DNA of 59,051 nucleotides from a bacterium (lineage in GTDB: Bacteria > Bacteroidota > Ignavibacteria > Kapaibacteriales > UBA7675). Position numbers and translations under genes: made by a program. Of this stretch, positions 1 to 8,525 are shown piece by piece (within the stretch, counting starts at the first letter, position 1; every line of letters starts with the position of its first letter). The stretch lies in contig JAUIKM010000037.1 of NCBI GenBank assembly GCA_030430495.1, forward strand, positions 1 through 59,051, in the 5' to 3' direction. The notes beneath the pieces were generated by a model that ran no database searches, was not told where the DNA came from, and was given only the letters and a program-made list of their open reading frames with translations.

Positions 1-503
1 GCGCACTTCAATTGCGATGACGTGAGGTTTCGAACAAAAAAACTGTTCGCGCGGCGACGCGGCGTTTCCGACCGCGTGACGAACAAAAAGAAAAAAGCAA
101 GCCGGAAGTCTGCGACGGCGAAGCGATTCAGGAAAATCAGCCCGGTGCGATAAATCGACATGGGGAAGCTCCAGGGACGGAACTCCCCCATGCCTTGACG
201 AGACGACCGATCGTGCGTACTGACCGCACAACAAGTCCGGATCTGCGCGAGAATGCTGTCGAGTTTTGCTGGAAAAGAAGGGGGAGCCCCGGCAGAGCCG
301 GAGTGAAAAACAAGTGCGCGGGTCGCGCCCGGAAGGACAACAACATGTATGGTCAATCGATACAGCTGCGTGCGTTCCGCCCGCGTCGATTAATTTATAG
401 CGGTGTGTATCGATTGGCGCGATGCGTTGTTAGTCTGCCATATGTGCGGGAAAGCGACGGCATCGAGCCGGAAAGTCCGCCGGAACAAATGAAAGTGTGA
501 TAC
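1..503. other. gene-free leader before the sigma factor gene
   Basis: I find no convincing gene here. The possible open frames are short, have atypical composition and match no family I recognise. The stretch holds one copy of a dispersed repeat (about 81-130). It also holds an 18-bp string at 46-63 that recurs exactly at 11754-11771, in another gene-poor region. The promoter of the sigma factor gene probably lies in the more AT-rich part around 390-410, but I see no clean match to the promoter pattern found elsewhere in this window. Confidence 0.6.
81..130 (+). repeat. dispersed repeat, copy 1
   Basis: This is a short interspersed element. It has an A-rich start (AACAAAAAGAAAAAAGC), then the core AAGCCGG, a spacer of variable length and GGCGAAGCG. 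Related copies lie at about 9241-9296 (+), 18869-18921 (+) and 28902-28955 (-), all outside recognised genes or at their edges. No transposase or terminal repeats are visible. The function is unknown. Confidence 0.6.
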
Positions 504-1082
504 GTGATCGGACGTCGAAAAAAGGTTCAGCAACTGGAAGACCACGAACTGTGCACAATGGTTCGCGGGTCACGGCGAGAGGCGGAAGCGGCGTTCAGCG
601 AGCTGTTCAACCGCTATTCCTCCCGCATCCACGCCTACGCCTACCGCATCCTGAACGACCAGGAAGCGGCCGAAGACGTCTACCAGGAAACCTTTGTGCG
701 TTTCCACAAGGCGCTGCGCGACGGCGCGGAAATGCAAAACCTGACCGGCTTCCTGTTCACGATCAGCAAAAACCTGTGCCTGAACTACCTGAAGTCGAAA
801 AAACGACGCAATACGGTGCCGATAGAAGACTACGACTTTGAAGTCTTTAATCACACCTACGAGAGCGAAGAACTGATGAACCTGATTGCGATGGCGCTGG
901 ACCTGCTCGACTTTGAGTTCCGCGAAGCTTTTGTGCTGCGCGAATACCAGGGAATGTCCTATGCCGAAGTGGCCGAAATGACGGGCACGACGCTGGCGAC
1001 GGCCAAGATTCGCGTGCATCGCGCCAAACAAAAGATCAAGACGATACTGAAACCATACGTGCGGGATATTCTCGCCATCTGA
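504..1082 (+). CDS. ECF-type RNA polymerase sigma factor
   Basis: The 192-residue protein has the two-domain layout of extracytoplasmic-function sigma factors. Sigma region 2 is at about residues 25-100 (EAAFSELFNRYSSRIHAYAYRI, AAEDVYQETFVRF). Region 4 is at about 130-185, with a helix-turn-helix (GMSYAEVAEMTGTTLATAKIRVHRAKQKIK). It would direct core RNA polymerase to a dedicated promoter set. The start is a GTG with a weak ribosome binding site, and a somewhat later start cannot be excluded. The next gene, 42 bp downstream on the same strand, encodes an anti-sigma-like membrane protein, the usual partner arrangement. Its regulon is not evident from this window. Confidence 0.93.
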   Translation: MIGRRKKVQQLEDHELCTMVRGSRREAEAAFSELFNRYSSRIHAYAYRILNDQEAAEDVYQETFVRFHKALRDGAEMQNLTGFLFTISKNLCLNYLKSKKRRNTVPIEDYDFEVFNHTYESEELMNLIAMALDLLDFEFREAFVLREYQGMSYAEVAEMTGTTLATAKIRVHRAKQKIKTILKPYVRDILAI

Positions 1083-1124
1083 TAGAGGCGCCCGCCGCAG
1101 TGCGCGGCGCGCCGGGAGTTAATC

Positions 1125-2420
1125 ATGAACTACACGGAAATGGTCGAAGACTTCGTGACGCTGGGCAGCCTGCCGACCGAACAGGAGAACGCCCTGTTCA
1201 ACGCGCTGGCCGCGGACGAAGAACTTCGCGCCGAATTCAAAATGAGTCTGGCAATGCGTTCCGCCGTGCGCAACGACCGGGCGGCTTTTGTGCCGCCGCC
1301 GAGTTCCGTCAACGCGGTTTTTGCCCGACTTGGATACAGCGCACCGATCGGCGCGGCCGCGGGCGCGGGCCTGGCGATGCGTCTGCGCGAGGTGTTCAGC
1401 GGCAGCAATCTGGCCGCCGCGGCCGTGGGCGCACTGCTGATGGGCCTGGCTTCGCTCGGCTTCAACGCCACAGGCGCGGCGGACGACGCGCCGCCGCTGG
1501 CCGATGGACATGCGGTGCTTTTGCCCGACAATCACGCCAAAGCCTCGCTTGCGACGAGTGCGGCTACCGCGTCAGCGCAGAACGACGGCCTGGCGGCGGC
1601 AAGCGCTCCGGCTCGTTCCGCGGACAATATTGAGTCGTTCAGCGATGCGCCGACTGCGCGTCCCACGCACGGCGCGCAGACTTCCGGCTCAGCTGCAAAC
1701 ATGGCGGCCGCGCCCGAAGTCAACAGCGCAATTCCGGCTGACATGGGCGCTGCGGATCAAACCTTTGCCGCGGTGGAAACCGCAGGCGCCGCAGAACGGC
1801 CGGCCGGCGAACAACTGGCGGCGGCCGTCCTCCGCAACGTCAACCTCAGTGCGGGCAACGCCGGCCGCGCGGCGATCGGACGGCAGGAACTGCAATCCCT
1901 GTCGATCCTGAGTTCGCTGGAGGAAGCGGCTTCGGACCTGAAAATGGACGCGACGTACCGTCTGCTGGCGATGCGTTCGCTACAGCAGTCGGACCTGCCT
2001 TCGACGGCCAACGCCGGACCGAACAACTTCGCCGTCGGTCTGAACATCGACATGGGCTCCGACTTCCTGTTTGTTTTTGAGGTTGGACGCGAAGAATTTT
2101 TCCTCGACTTCGAGCGTCGCACGCCGGACGATCTGTGGCTGCTCACGGAGCGCCGCCGCGGCAACATCCTGTGGGGCACGATGGGCATGCGCTACAGCCC
2201 GGTGGACGAGGGCCTGTTTCAACCTTATGCGCAGCTCGGATTGGGCGGCGCGGCCATCGGCGCTCTTGGACGCGCGCAGCTTGGCTTTGAAGGCGATCTG
2301 TCGTCCAACGTAGCTTTTTCACTTGGACTTGAAACCAGCTTCCTGGCTTTTCCGGTTGACGGAGCGTGGTTCAACTCGCAAAACATCGGACTGACCTATG
2401 GCTTCTCATATAAATTCTAA
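1125..2420 (+). CDS. anti-sigma-like membrane protein with a C-terminal beta-barrel-like domain
   Basis: The 431-residue protein has three visible parts. Residues 1-60 are a small acidic helical segment of the kind seen at the N-terminus of membrane anti-sigma factors (EMVEDFVTLGSLPTEQENAL, then DEELRAEF). Residues about 94-115 form one transmembrane helix (LAAAAVGALLMGLASLGFNA). After an Ala-rich low-complexity linker (about 116-290), the last 135 residues alternate hydrophobic and polar residues with many Gly and aromatics (QPYAQLGLGGAAIG, QLGFEG, VAFSLGLETSF, IGLTYGFSYKF). They end in Phe, as outer-membrane barrels recognised by BAM do. The placement beside the sigma gene supports an anti-sigma role. 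A chain that crosses the inner membrane and ends in an outer-membrane barrel would be unusual. The barrel part is inference from pattern alone. Confidence 0.75.
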   Translation: MNYTEMVEDFVTLGSLPTEQENALFNALAADEELRAEFKMSLAMRSAVRNDRAAFVPPPSSVNAVFARLGYSAPIGAAAGAGLAMRLREVFSGSNLAAAAVGALLMGLASLGFNATGAADDAPPLADGHAVLLPDNHAKASLATSAATASAQNDGLAAASAPARSADNIESFSDAPTARPTHGAQTSGSAANMAAAPEVNSAIPADMGAADQTFAAVETAGAAERPAGEQLAAAVLRNVNLSAGNAGRAAIGRQELQSLSILSSLEEAASDLKMDATYRLLAMRSLQQSDLPSTANAGPNNFAVGLNIDMGSDFLFVFEVGREEFFLDFERRTPDDLWLLTERRRGNILWGTMGMRYSPVDEGLFQPYAQLGLGGAAIGALGRAQLGFEGDLSSNVAFSLGLETSFLAFPVDGAWFNSQNIGLTYGFSYKF

Positions 2421-3129
2421 ACGCCCGGCGGCGGCGTGGGCCGCCTTCTTCGGCGCTCTGCTGCTCACGCTGGGTCTGGCGTCCTGCGAATCGCCGCTCG
2501 ACAGCACGGTCGGCCCTCACGAAGTCGACACGGTCGGTTGGGTCGGCCCCGGCGAACGACCGGATGAAAAAGTGCCCAAACAGAACTTCATATTCCGGCC
2601 GATCTCCATCTTCGGCGGCTGGGACGTTGAACTCTCGGGCCAGGGCGTTTTTGAGATTCCCGAGTTCTGGTTCCCGGAATTCCTCAGCTACTCCATGAGC
2701 CTGGCGGTGAGCGAAGACAACGGCGGCAATGCCACAATGTCGTTTTCGTATGACCTTCAACGCTCGGATGACGTGACGGCGCTGCCCTACTATCCGCTCG
2801 AAGTTGAGACGCTGCTCGCAACCGCGATTCGCATCAACCTGACCGATGTGCAGGTGGTCGGCAGCCTCGATAACGGTTTCATTTCGACCCAGGGAGAAAT
2901 TCAGGCGGGCGGCATGATCGACTACGGCGTGCTGGAAGACCTGCAGAGCACGCGGGTTACTCCGGTCGGTTCGTTTCCCTGCAGCGTCACGGTCCTGGTC
3001 ATTCCCGATATAGAAGTGCCCGAATTGCTGCAGATCAGCATCGTCGTCGCCGGCGTCGTCAATCATCCGCCCTACGGCGACATTTCTTACACCTGCCAGT
3101 CCGATTTCATCCGCGTGCCGGTCAACTGA
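2398..3129 (+). CDS. predicted lipoprotein of unknown function
   Basis: The 243-residue protein starts inside the end of the preceding gene (23-bp overlap), so the two are translationally linked. It begins with a lipoprotein signal peptide whose lipobox is LASC, with Cys at about residue 30. The rest is beta-rich and without a domain I recognise. The operon position suggests a cell-envelope protein working with, or sensed by, the sigma/anti-sigma pair. A hairpin at 3179-3206 probably ends the operon. Confidence 0.8.
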   Translation: MASHINSKRPAAAWAAFFGALLLTLGLASCESPLDSTVGPHEVDTVGWVGPGERPDEKVPKQNFIFRPISIFGGWDVELSGQGVFEIPEFWFPEFLSYSMSLAVSEDNGGNATMSFSYDLQRSDDVTALPYYPLEVETLLATAIRINLTDVQVVGSLDNGFISTQGEIQAGGMIDYGVLEDLQSTRVTPVGSFPCSVTVLVIPDIEVPELLQISIVVAGVVNHPPYGDISYTCQSDFIRVPVN

Positions 3130-3178
3130 TACGGGCGATACTTCTTACGCTCCACGCAGCTCCTGTCACAATCGTAGC

Positions 3179-3217
3179 GGCGTCGCATCAACCTGGATGC
3201 GGCGCCGTTCTCCGTTT
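3179..3217 (+). terminator. probable terminator of the sigma operon
   Basis: An 11-bp stem (GGCGTCGCATC paired with GATGCGGCGCC, one G-T wobble, six-base loop) is followed by a modest T-rich tail. It lies 50 bp after the lipoprotein stop codon. Confidence 0.6.
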
Positions 3218-3270
3218 AAACCCGGCGGAAACCGTATATTGCGGCTTTTACGCCGAAACCACGGGACCGC

Positions 3271-5844
3271 ATGCGTTTTATGGCCTTTTTTGCCTGCCTG
3301 ATTCTCTTGTTTGTCATTGCGCCGGAAGTACGGAGCGAGACCGACAGTCTCCGGCTGGACACCTACTTTCCAGCGCTGGAAGACGTCGATCCGGCGGTGC
3401 CGACGCCGGACGAGGCGATCGGTTATCTGCCGGGTGAGCTGCACTGGCAGCCGGAGCACATAGCACATTATATGCGCGTGCTGGCGGAGACGTCGGGGCG
3501 CGTCAACATCGAAGAATACGCGCATTCACACGAGCGGCGGCCGCTGCAGATGCTGACGATTTCGACGCCGGCCAACCTGGCGCGCACGGAAGCGCTGCTG
3601 GACGAACGCGCGGCGGTACGGCAGGGCGAGCAGGCCGGAACACTGGTGGTCTGGCTGGGCTACGGCGTGCACGGCAACGAGGCCAGCGCCAGCAACGCGG
3701 CGGTGCTCGTGGCGTATTACCTGGCCGCCTCGCGCGATCCCTTCGTCACCGAACTGCTGGCGAACACCGTCGTGCTGCTGGATCCGGTCTACAATCCCGA
3801 CGGTCTGGCGCGTTTTACGCAGTGGGTCAACAGCTTTCACACTCCGCCGGCGAACGCCGATCCGCAGCACTACGAACACCGCGAAGCCTGGCCCGGCGGG
3901 CGTACAAATCACTTCTGGTTCGACCTGAACCGCGACTGGCTGCCGGCGCAGCATCCGGAGTCGCAGGGACGCCTGACGCTGTTTCATCGCTGGCTGCCGC
4001 ACGTGCTGACGGACGTGCACGAGATGGGCGGACACAGCACCTACTTTTTCCAGCCGGGCATCGCCTCGCGCAACAATCCGCTGACGCCGGCGCGCAACTA
4101 CGAGTTCACGCGCGATCTGGCGGAGCATCACAGTCACGCGCTGGATGAAATCGGCTCGCTCTACTACACGGGCGAGTCGTTCGACGACTTCTACATCGGC
4201 AAGGGATCGACGTATCCGGACGTCAACGGCTCGGTCGGTATTCTGTTTGAGCAGGGCAGCGCGCGCGGTCACGCACGTGAGACCGACAACGGCGTCATCA
4301 CTTTTCCCTTTGCGATTCGCAACCAGATTACGACTTCGCTCTCGACGCTGCGCGGCGCGCAGGCCAAACGCGATGAGCTGATCAGATACCAGGCCGACTT
4401 TTTTAACTCGGCGCGCGCGGAGGCGCGTTCGCATTCCGCCGCCGCGGTGGTTTTTGGCCTGGAGGGCGACCGCGGGCGTCTGCGGCACATGCTGGAGCTG
4501 TTGCTGCGCCACGAAATTGACGTGCGCCCGCTGCGGCGCGACGCGACGATCGGCGGCCGCAGTTTCAAAGCCGGCGCGGCCTATGCGGTTAATTACAATC
4601 AGCCGCAGTATCGCCTGGTGCGCTCGTTGTTCGAGCGGCGCACGCAGTTCCGGGACTCGTTGTTTTACGACGTGTCGGCCTGGACCATTCCGCTCGCATT
4701 CGGCATTCCGGCGGTGGACATCAGCGGCGGTCAGGTGGCGGGTTTGTCGCTTGGCGCACAGTTGGACAGTCTGCCGGCCGTCCAGCCCGGTGAATTCAGA
4801 GCGGGCGCGTTTGCCTACGCGTTCAGCTGGGGGGAGTTTTATTCCGCGCGCGTGCTGACGGAACTGCTGCAGGCGGATGTTCAGGTGCGTTTTGCCGCCG
4901 GTTCGATGCGCGCCGCCGCAGAGGGCGGCGGCGTCACGCTTTCCGGCCCGCACGTGATAGTGCCCGTTGCGGCGCAGAACGACAAACGCGCGCAGATTGA
5001 GCGTATCCTGGCGGCCGCGGCGCGGCGCGAAGGCATTGCAATGGCATCGATCGGCGGCGGGCTGAGCGCGGCCGGCCCGGACCTGGGCAGCCCCTCACTG
5101 CACGCGATCAAACTGCCGCGCATCGGATTGCTCGTGGGCGACGGCATTTACGGTCCCAGCGCGGGCGCGGTCTGGCACCTGTTGGAACATCGCATCGGCC
5201 TGCAGGTGTCGCTGCTGGACATTCGGGACTTAAACAGACTGGACTTGCAGCGCTACACCGATCTGATTATCACCGCGGGCTGGTACGGCAGCGTGGACAG
5301 CACGGACATAGAAGCGCTGCAGCGCTGGGTTCGCGGCGGCGGCAAGCTGACGGCGATGGAAGAGGGCGTCGCGTGGCTGGCGAACAATCACATTGTCAAC
5401 ATCAAGCTGCGCGACAAAACGACGCGCGACAGCACGCGCCGCCCCTACGGCAACATATTTGCCGACCGCGGCGCGCAGAACGTCGGCGGCGTCATAGTTG
5501 CGGCAACGGTTGATCAATCGCACCCGCTGGCCTACGGCATCGCCGCGGACTCGATTGCTTTTATGCGAACGACCGACGCCTTCATTGAACTGCCGTCCAA
5601 CCGTTATGCCGTTCCTTTTGTGTACAGTCAAAAAACCGTGCTGAGCGGTTACCTCTCGGCGGAAAACCAGGAGTTGCTGGCGGGTTCGGGCGCGGTGCTG
5701 GCGCAGAGCGTCGGGCGCGGTCGCGTGATCATGCTGGCGGACCATCCGGCTTTCCGCGCCAAGTGGTTCGGCGCTTCGCGCATTTTGTTTAACGCGCTCT
5801 TTTTCGGCGACATGATCGACGGCGGCGCGCTGCGACTGGACTGA
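3271..5844 (+). CDS. secreted M14-family zinc carboxypeptidase
   Basis: The 857-residue protein has a signal peptide (residues 1-22). The catalytic domain shows the M14 zinc site: HGNE (H134, E137) and a third ligand in TDVHEMG (H250). DLNRDW at 218-223 carries the Asn-Arg substrate-carboxylate pair, and FEQG at 326-329 supplies the likely catalytic Glu (E327). The C-terminal third (from about 600) has an alpha/beta fold resembling the glutamine-amidotransferase-like domain often joined to large bacterial M14 peptidases. It would cleave peptides outside the cytoplasm. It stands alone between the sigma operon terminator and the next gene. The specificity cannot be read from the sequence. Confidence 0.92.
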   Translation: MRFMAFFACLILLFVIAPEVRSETDSLRLDTYFPALEDVDPAVPTPDEAIGYLPGELHWQPEHIAHYMRVLAETSGRVNIEEYAHSHERRPLQMLTISTPANLARTEALLDERAAVRQGEQAGTLVVWLGYGVHGNEASASNAAVLVAYYLAASRDPFVTELLANTVVLLDPVYNPDGLARFTQWVNSFHTPPANADPQHYEHREAWPGGRTNHFWFDLNRDWLPAQHPESQGRLTLFHRWLPHVLTDVHEMGGHSTYFFQPGIASRNNPLTPARNYEFTRDLAEHHSHALDEIGSLYYTGESFDDFYIGKGSTYPDVNGSVGILFEQGSARGHARETDNGVITFPFAIRNQITTSLSTLRGAQAKRDELIRYQADFFNSARAEARSHSAAAVVFGLEGDRGRLRHMLELLLRHEIDVRPLRRDATIGGRSFKAGAAYAVNYNQPQYRLVRSLFERRTQFRDSLFYDVSAWTIPLAFGIPAVDISGGQVAGLSLGAQLDSLPAVQPGEFRAGAFAYAFSWGEFYSARVLTELLQADVQVRFAAGSMRAAAEGGGVTLSGPHVIVPVAAQNDKRAQIERILAAAARREGIAMASIGGGLSAAGPDLGSPSLHAIKLPRIGLLVGDGIYGPSAGAVWHLLEHRIGLQVSLLDIRDLNRLDLQRYTDLIITAGWYGSVDSTDIEALQRWVRGGGKLTAMEEGVAWLANNHIVNIKLRDKTTRDSTRRPYGNIFADRGAQNVGGVIVAATVDQSHPLAYGIAADSIAFMRTTDAFIELPSNRYAVPFVYSQKTVLSGYLSAENQELLAGSGAVLAQSVGRGRVIMLADHPAFRAKWFGASRILFNALFFGDMIDGGALRLD

Positions 5845-5949
5845 GTTCACGGCACCGCAGATGCCGGCGCGGCGCGTTTGAATGGAAAAGTGTTTGTTTA
5901 AGTTGTTGTGCAGTATTAAACAGATCCGCGGCGCGATCCAGGACGGCGC

Positions 5950-7023
5950 ATGCTCGATTATCTGATTATCGGATACGGAATTGCCGGCGCGCTGCTCGCC
6001 GCCGAACTGCGGCGGCGCGGTGCGGCCTATGCCGTGGTGGATCGCGCGCCATTCGAGAGTTCCTCCCGCGTGGCGGCGGGCATCTGGGCTCCGCTGACCG
6101 GGCTGCACGTGGCGCGCGCGCCCTGGGCGCAGCAGATGCTGGAAACGGCGGCGGAGGTGTATCCGTCGCTCGAACGCACGACAGAGCTGACATGGTATTT
6201 CCCGCAGCGGGTTTTCCGCGTGTTTAAGTCGCCGTTGCAGCAGGAGCGCTGGCTGCAGCACCGCGGACTGCCGCGCGGTCCGGAATTCCTGAGCGCCTGG
6301 CTGCCGCCCGAATCGTTTCCCGCATGCATCAACGCGCCGCGCGGCGGCGTGGAAATCTTTGGCGGCGGCCGCGTGGACACACAACTGATGGTCGACGGGC
6401 TGCGCCGGATCGAACAGCGCGCCGGCCGTCTGTACGAAGCGGAGTTCCTTCCCGAAGCGCTGCACGTGACGGATGAACACATTGCCTGGGGCGGATTGAC
6501 CGCGCGTCATCTCGTTTTTTGCATGGGCTCTTCGTCACTGGCTGGCACGCCCTTTGACTGGGTGCCGTTCAAGTCGACGCGCGGCGACGTCCTGACCGTC
6601 GAAGCGGATTGTAATCTGCGTGAAATTTATCACGGCGCGCGCTTTCTGGCTCCGGCCGGCGGCGGCAGGTATCGCGTCGGTGCGTCGTATGTTCACGGCG
6701 AAACGACGGCGCGACCCGGCGCGCCGGAGCGAGAAGCCATTGAAACCGACCTTAAACACATGCTGCGCGTGCCGTTCAGAACGATCGATCATCGCGCCGG
6801 TTTGCGGCCGAACACGCTGGACAACGTCGCGGTACTCGGTTCGCTGCCCTGTGACCGCCGTTTGTTGATTTTTAACGGCCTGGGCTCCAAAGGCGTGCTG
6901 CAGGCGCCGCTGCTGGCGCGCCTCCTGTTAAACTACAGTATGTACGGCGACGCGCTGCCGCCCGAATTTGATGTGGCGCGTTTCATGAAACGGTGGATCA
7001 AATCATGGCGGCTTCACGGTTGA
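5950..7023 (+). CDS. FAD-dependent oxidoreductase, DAO (D-amino-acid oxidase) family
   Basis: The 357-residue protein starts with a Rossmann FAD-binding motif (IIGYGIAGALLA, G8-x-G10-x-x-G13), with an acidic residue (D31) at the end of the second strand to bind the ribose. The C-terminal motif NGLGSKGVLQAP resembles the flavin-contacting glycine-rich segment of the DAO family (glycine oxidase, DadA, MnmC C-domain). The substrate is probably an amine or amino acid. The next gene is an MnmM-like tRNA methyltransferase that starts inside the end of this one. This makes a link to tRNA wobble-uridine modification (MnmC oxidase-like) an attractive but unproven idea. Confidence 0.85.
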   Translation: MLDYLIIGYGIAGALLAAELRRRGAAYAVVDRAPFESSSRVAAGIWAPLTGLHVARAPWAQQMLETAAEVYPSLERTTELTWYFPQRVFRVFKSPLQQERWLQHRGLPRGPEFLSAWLPPESFPACINAPRGGVEIFGGGRVDTQLMVDGLRRIEQRAGRLYEAEFLPEALHVTDEHIAWGGLTARHLVFCMGSSSLAGTPFDWVPFKSTRGDVLTVEADCNLREIYHGARFLAPAGGGRYRVGASYVHGETTARPGAPEREAIETDLKHMLRVPFRTIDHRAGLRPNTLDNVAVLGSLPCDRRLLIFNGLGSKGVLQAPLLARLLLNYSMYGDALPPEFDVARFMKRWIKSWRLHG

Positions 7024-7628
7024 CGCGTCCGCTCGACTACGTGCACGACGTTCTGGGACTGCGACTTTCGTCGGGCGACTTTGCCATCGACGCAACGGCG
7101 GGCAACGGGCACGACACTCTTTTTCTGGCGCGATGTGTGGCGCCGGCGGGGCATGTGCTGGCTGTGGATGTTCAGGCGCGCGCGGTTGAACGTACACGGG
7201 AGCGCCTGCGCGAAGCCGGTCTGGAGCAGTCGGTTGACGTCGTCGAAGGCAGTCATGCCGACCTGGGTCGTTTAACGGCGCCGGACAGACGCGGCAAGGT
7301 CCGCGCCGTCATGTTTAACCTTGGTTTTCTGCCCGGCAGCGACAAGGACGTCATAACACAGCCGCAGACGACAATCGCGGCGCTTGAAGCCGCGGCCGAT
7401 CTGCTGGCGCCGGGAGGGTTGCTCTCGATAGTTGTGTACAGCGGTCACGACGGCGGCGCGGCCGAAGCGGCAGCCGTGCTGGCCTGGTGTGAATCGCGCG
7501 ATGCCGGACGGTGGCACGTTGTGCAGTACCGGCAACTTAACAGACCAAATAATCCGCCCTGGGCGATTATCGCTGAAAAAATGGCAGAGAGTGAGAAGGC
7601 AATCGGAAGGACAAAAGGCAATGATTGA
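7005..7628 (+). CDS. class I SAM methyltransferase, MnmM/YtqB-like
   Basis: The protein of about 207 residues has a class I SAM-binding motif in the form DATAGNGHDTLFLA. Further signatures, FNLGFLPGSDK and a C-terminal RPNNPPWAIIAEK, are typical of the YtqB family. Members of that family (MnmM) methylate the 5-aminomethyl group of wobble uridine in some tRNAs. An in-frame ATG at 6993 would add four residues. I prefer 7005 because GGTGG lies eight bases before it. The gene overlaps the FAD oxidoreductase upstream by 19 bp and the S4-domain gene downstream by 8 bp, so the three are likely cotranscribed. Confidence 0.85.
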   Translation: MAASRLTRPLDYVHDVLGLRLSSGDFAIDATAGNGHDTLFLARCVAPAGHVLAVDVQARAVERTRERLREAGLEQSVDVVEGSHADLGRLTAPDRRGKVRAVMFNLGFLPGSDKDVITQPQTTIAALEAAADLLAPGGLLSIVVYSGHDGGAAEAAAVLAWCESRDAGRWHVVQYRQLNRPNNPPWAIIAEKMAESEKAIGRTKGND

Positions 7629-7869
7629 GTTTGTCATTAAAGGTGAGTTTATCGAGCTGGTAAAACTGCTCAAAGCGGCCTCGCTGGCGTCGAGCGGCGG
7701 CGAAGCCAAGCTCATGGTGGAGGACGGCATCGCGCAGGTCAACGGTGAAGCGGAAATGCGCAAACGCCGCAAACTGCGCCCGGGCGACGTCGTCGAGATC
7801 ATGGGCAATCAGATCACAGTAGTTGCCGCGTCCGGTGAAGAAACAATCGATGACGTTGAACCGGAATAA
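7621..7869 (+). CDS. S4-domain RNA-binding protein
   Basis: The 82-residue protein is essentially one S4 domain (EFIELVKLLKAASLASSGGE, then VNGEAEMRKRRKLRPGDVVE), like the small YbcJ/YaaA proteins thought to bind structured RNA. The ATG at 7621 overlaps the methyltransferase stop. A longer in-frame reading that begins at 7432 runs through the methyltransferase gene in another frame and has no S4 homology before residue 64, so it is not the real start. The association with a tRNA methyltransferase fits an RNA-related role. Confidence 0.88.
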   Translation: MIEFVIKGEFIELVKLLKAASLASSGGEAKLMVEDGIAQVNGEAEMRKRRKLRPGDVVEIMGNQITVVAASGEETIDDVEPE

Positions 7870-8155
7870 CCGGCCGCTTGGGGTTAAACAAGTATTGTTT
7901 GTGTTTTATCGGAAGCCGAAGTGGCGATCAACGGCACTACGTAGATCTACTTAAGTACAAACACCGAATCTTTGTTGGGCGGCGTGAATTCACTTGCACG
8001 GCTGCCGCGACTTGTGCTGTTTTGTTGAATACCGGTGAAATGGATGAACCAGGGGGCGGCGCACCGCCGTCCCGTGATACTCCGATCCCATGGGGCGCTT
8101 AGGGGATCGCGGGGCAATTTATCGGGTGGGAAAGTGAATGGCGGTAAAAAAAGCC
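7870..8155. other. intergenic region before hicA
   Basis: I see no gene in these 286 bases. The short frames that cross it do not resemble proteins, and composition is uneven. The hicA promoter and operator begin at its right edge. Confidence 0.5.
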
Positions 8156-8187
8156 TTTGGAAAATGATACTATATGTAGTATCATTG
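8156..8187 (+). promoter_or_regulatory. hicAB promoter with overlapping palindromic operator
   Basis: TTTG at 8156-8159, a 20-base spacer and TATCATTG at 8180-8187 match the Bacteroidota -33/-7 pattern with one mismatch. Between and over these boxes lies a near-perfect palindrome, AATGATACTA-TATG-TAGTATCATT (8163-8186). Its placement over the promoter suggests an operator for the HicB ribbon-helix-helix domain, giving autorepression. It lies about 45 bp before the hicA start. Confidence 0.7.
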
Positions 8188-8231
8188 TGCGAGGGTGCTT
8201 TTGGGAAGTCTCCTCAATACATGTGGAAGTT

Positions 8232-8525
8232 ATGTCCGAACGCAAGGTTGAGAAACGACTGGAGCGATGGCGAAACTCCAGACAGAGTGTACCCAAAGGG
8301 GATCTTGAAATGGTGCTGGATTTTTACTTTGCGGGGCGGTGGACGCATGGTCCGCGCGGCGGTGGCTCGCATGAGTACCGCATCCGGCACGAGTACTTTG
8401 GGGAATTTGCAAACTGTCTGGACGGGATGATTCACATTCCGGTGCGCCACGGCAAACAGGTGCGCCACCAGTATTTGAAAGTTTTGCTGGTTGTGATTGA
8501 CAAAATCAGGGAGACAGGAAGATGA
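8232..8525 (+). CDS. hicA: HicA-like mRNA interferase toxin
   Basis: The 97-residue protein has the HicA core: a Gly-rich loop followed by the catalytic His (GGGSHEYR, H47), then IHIPVRHGKQVRHQYLKVLL, corresponding to the family's vPvH.GkeL pattern. HicA toxins have a double-stranded-RNA-binding-like fold and cleave mRNA. I chose the ATG at 8232. An in-frame ATG at 8157 would put the start inside the promoter/operator palindrome. The N-terminal 20 residues are a basic extension. The last four bases (ATGA) overlap the hicB start, as expected for a translationally coupled toxin-antitoxin pair. Confidence 0.85.
   Translation: MSERKVEKRLERWRNSRQSVPKGDLEMVLDFYFAGRWTHGPRGGGSHEYRIRHEYFGEFANCLDGMIHIPVRHGKQVRHQYLKVLLVVIDKIRETGR

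Noticed and set aside
195-500. Small gene upstream of the sigma factor
   Set aside because: No recognisable protein features, poor start context and composition unlike the neighbouring genes.
6993-7004. Earlier start of the MnmM-like methyltransferase
   Set aside because: Possible, but the ATG at 7005 has the better ribosome binding site. The four extra residues carry no information.
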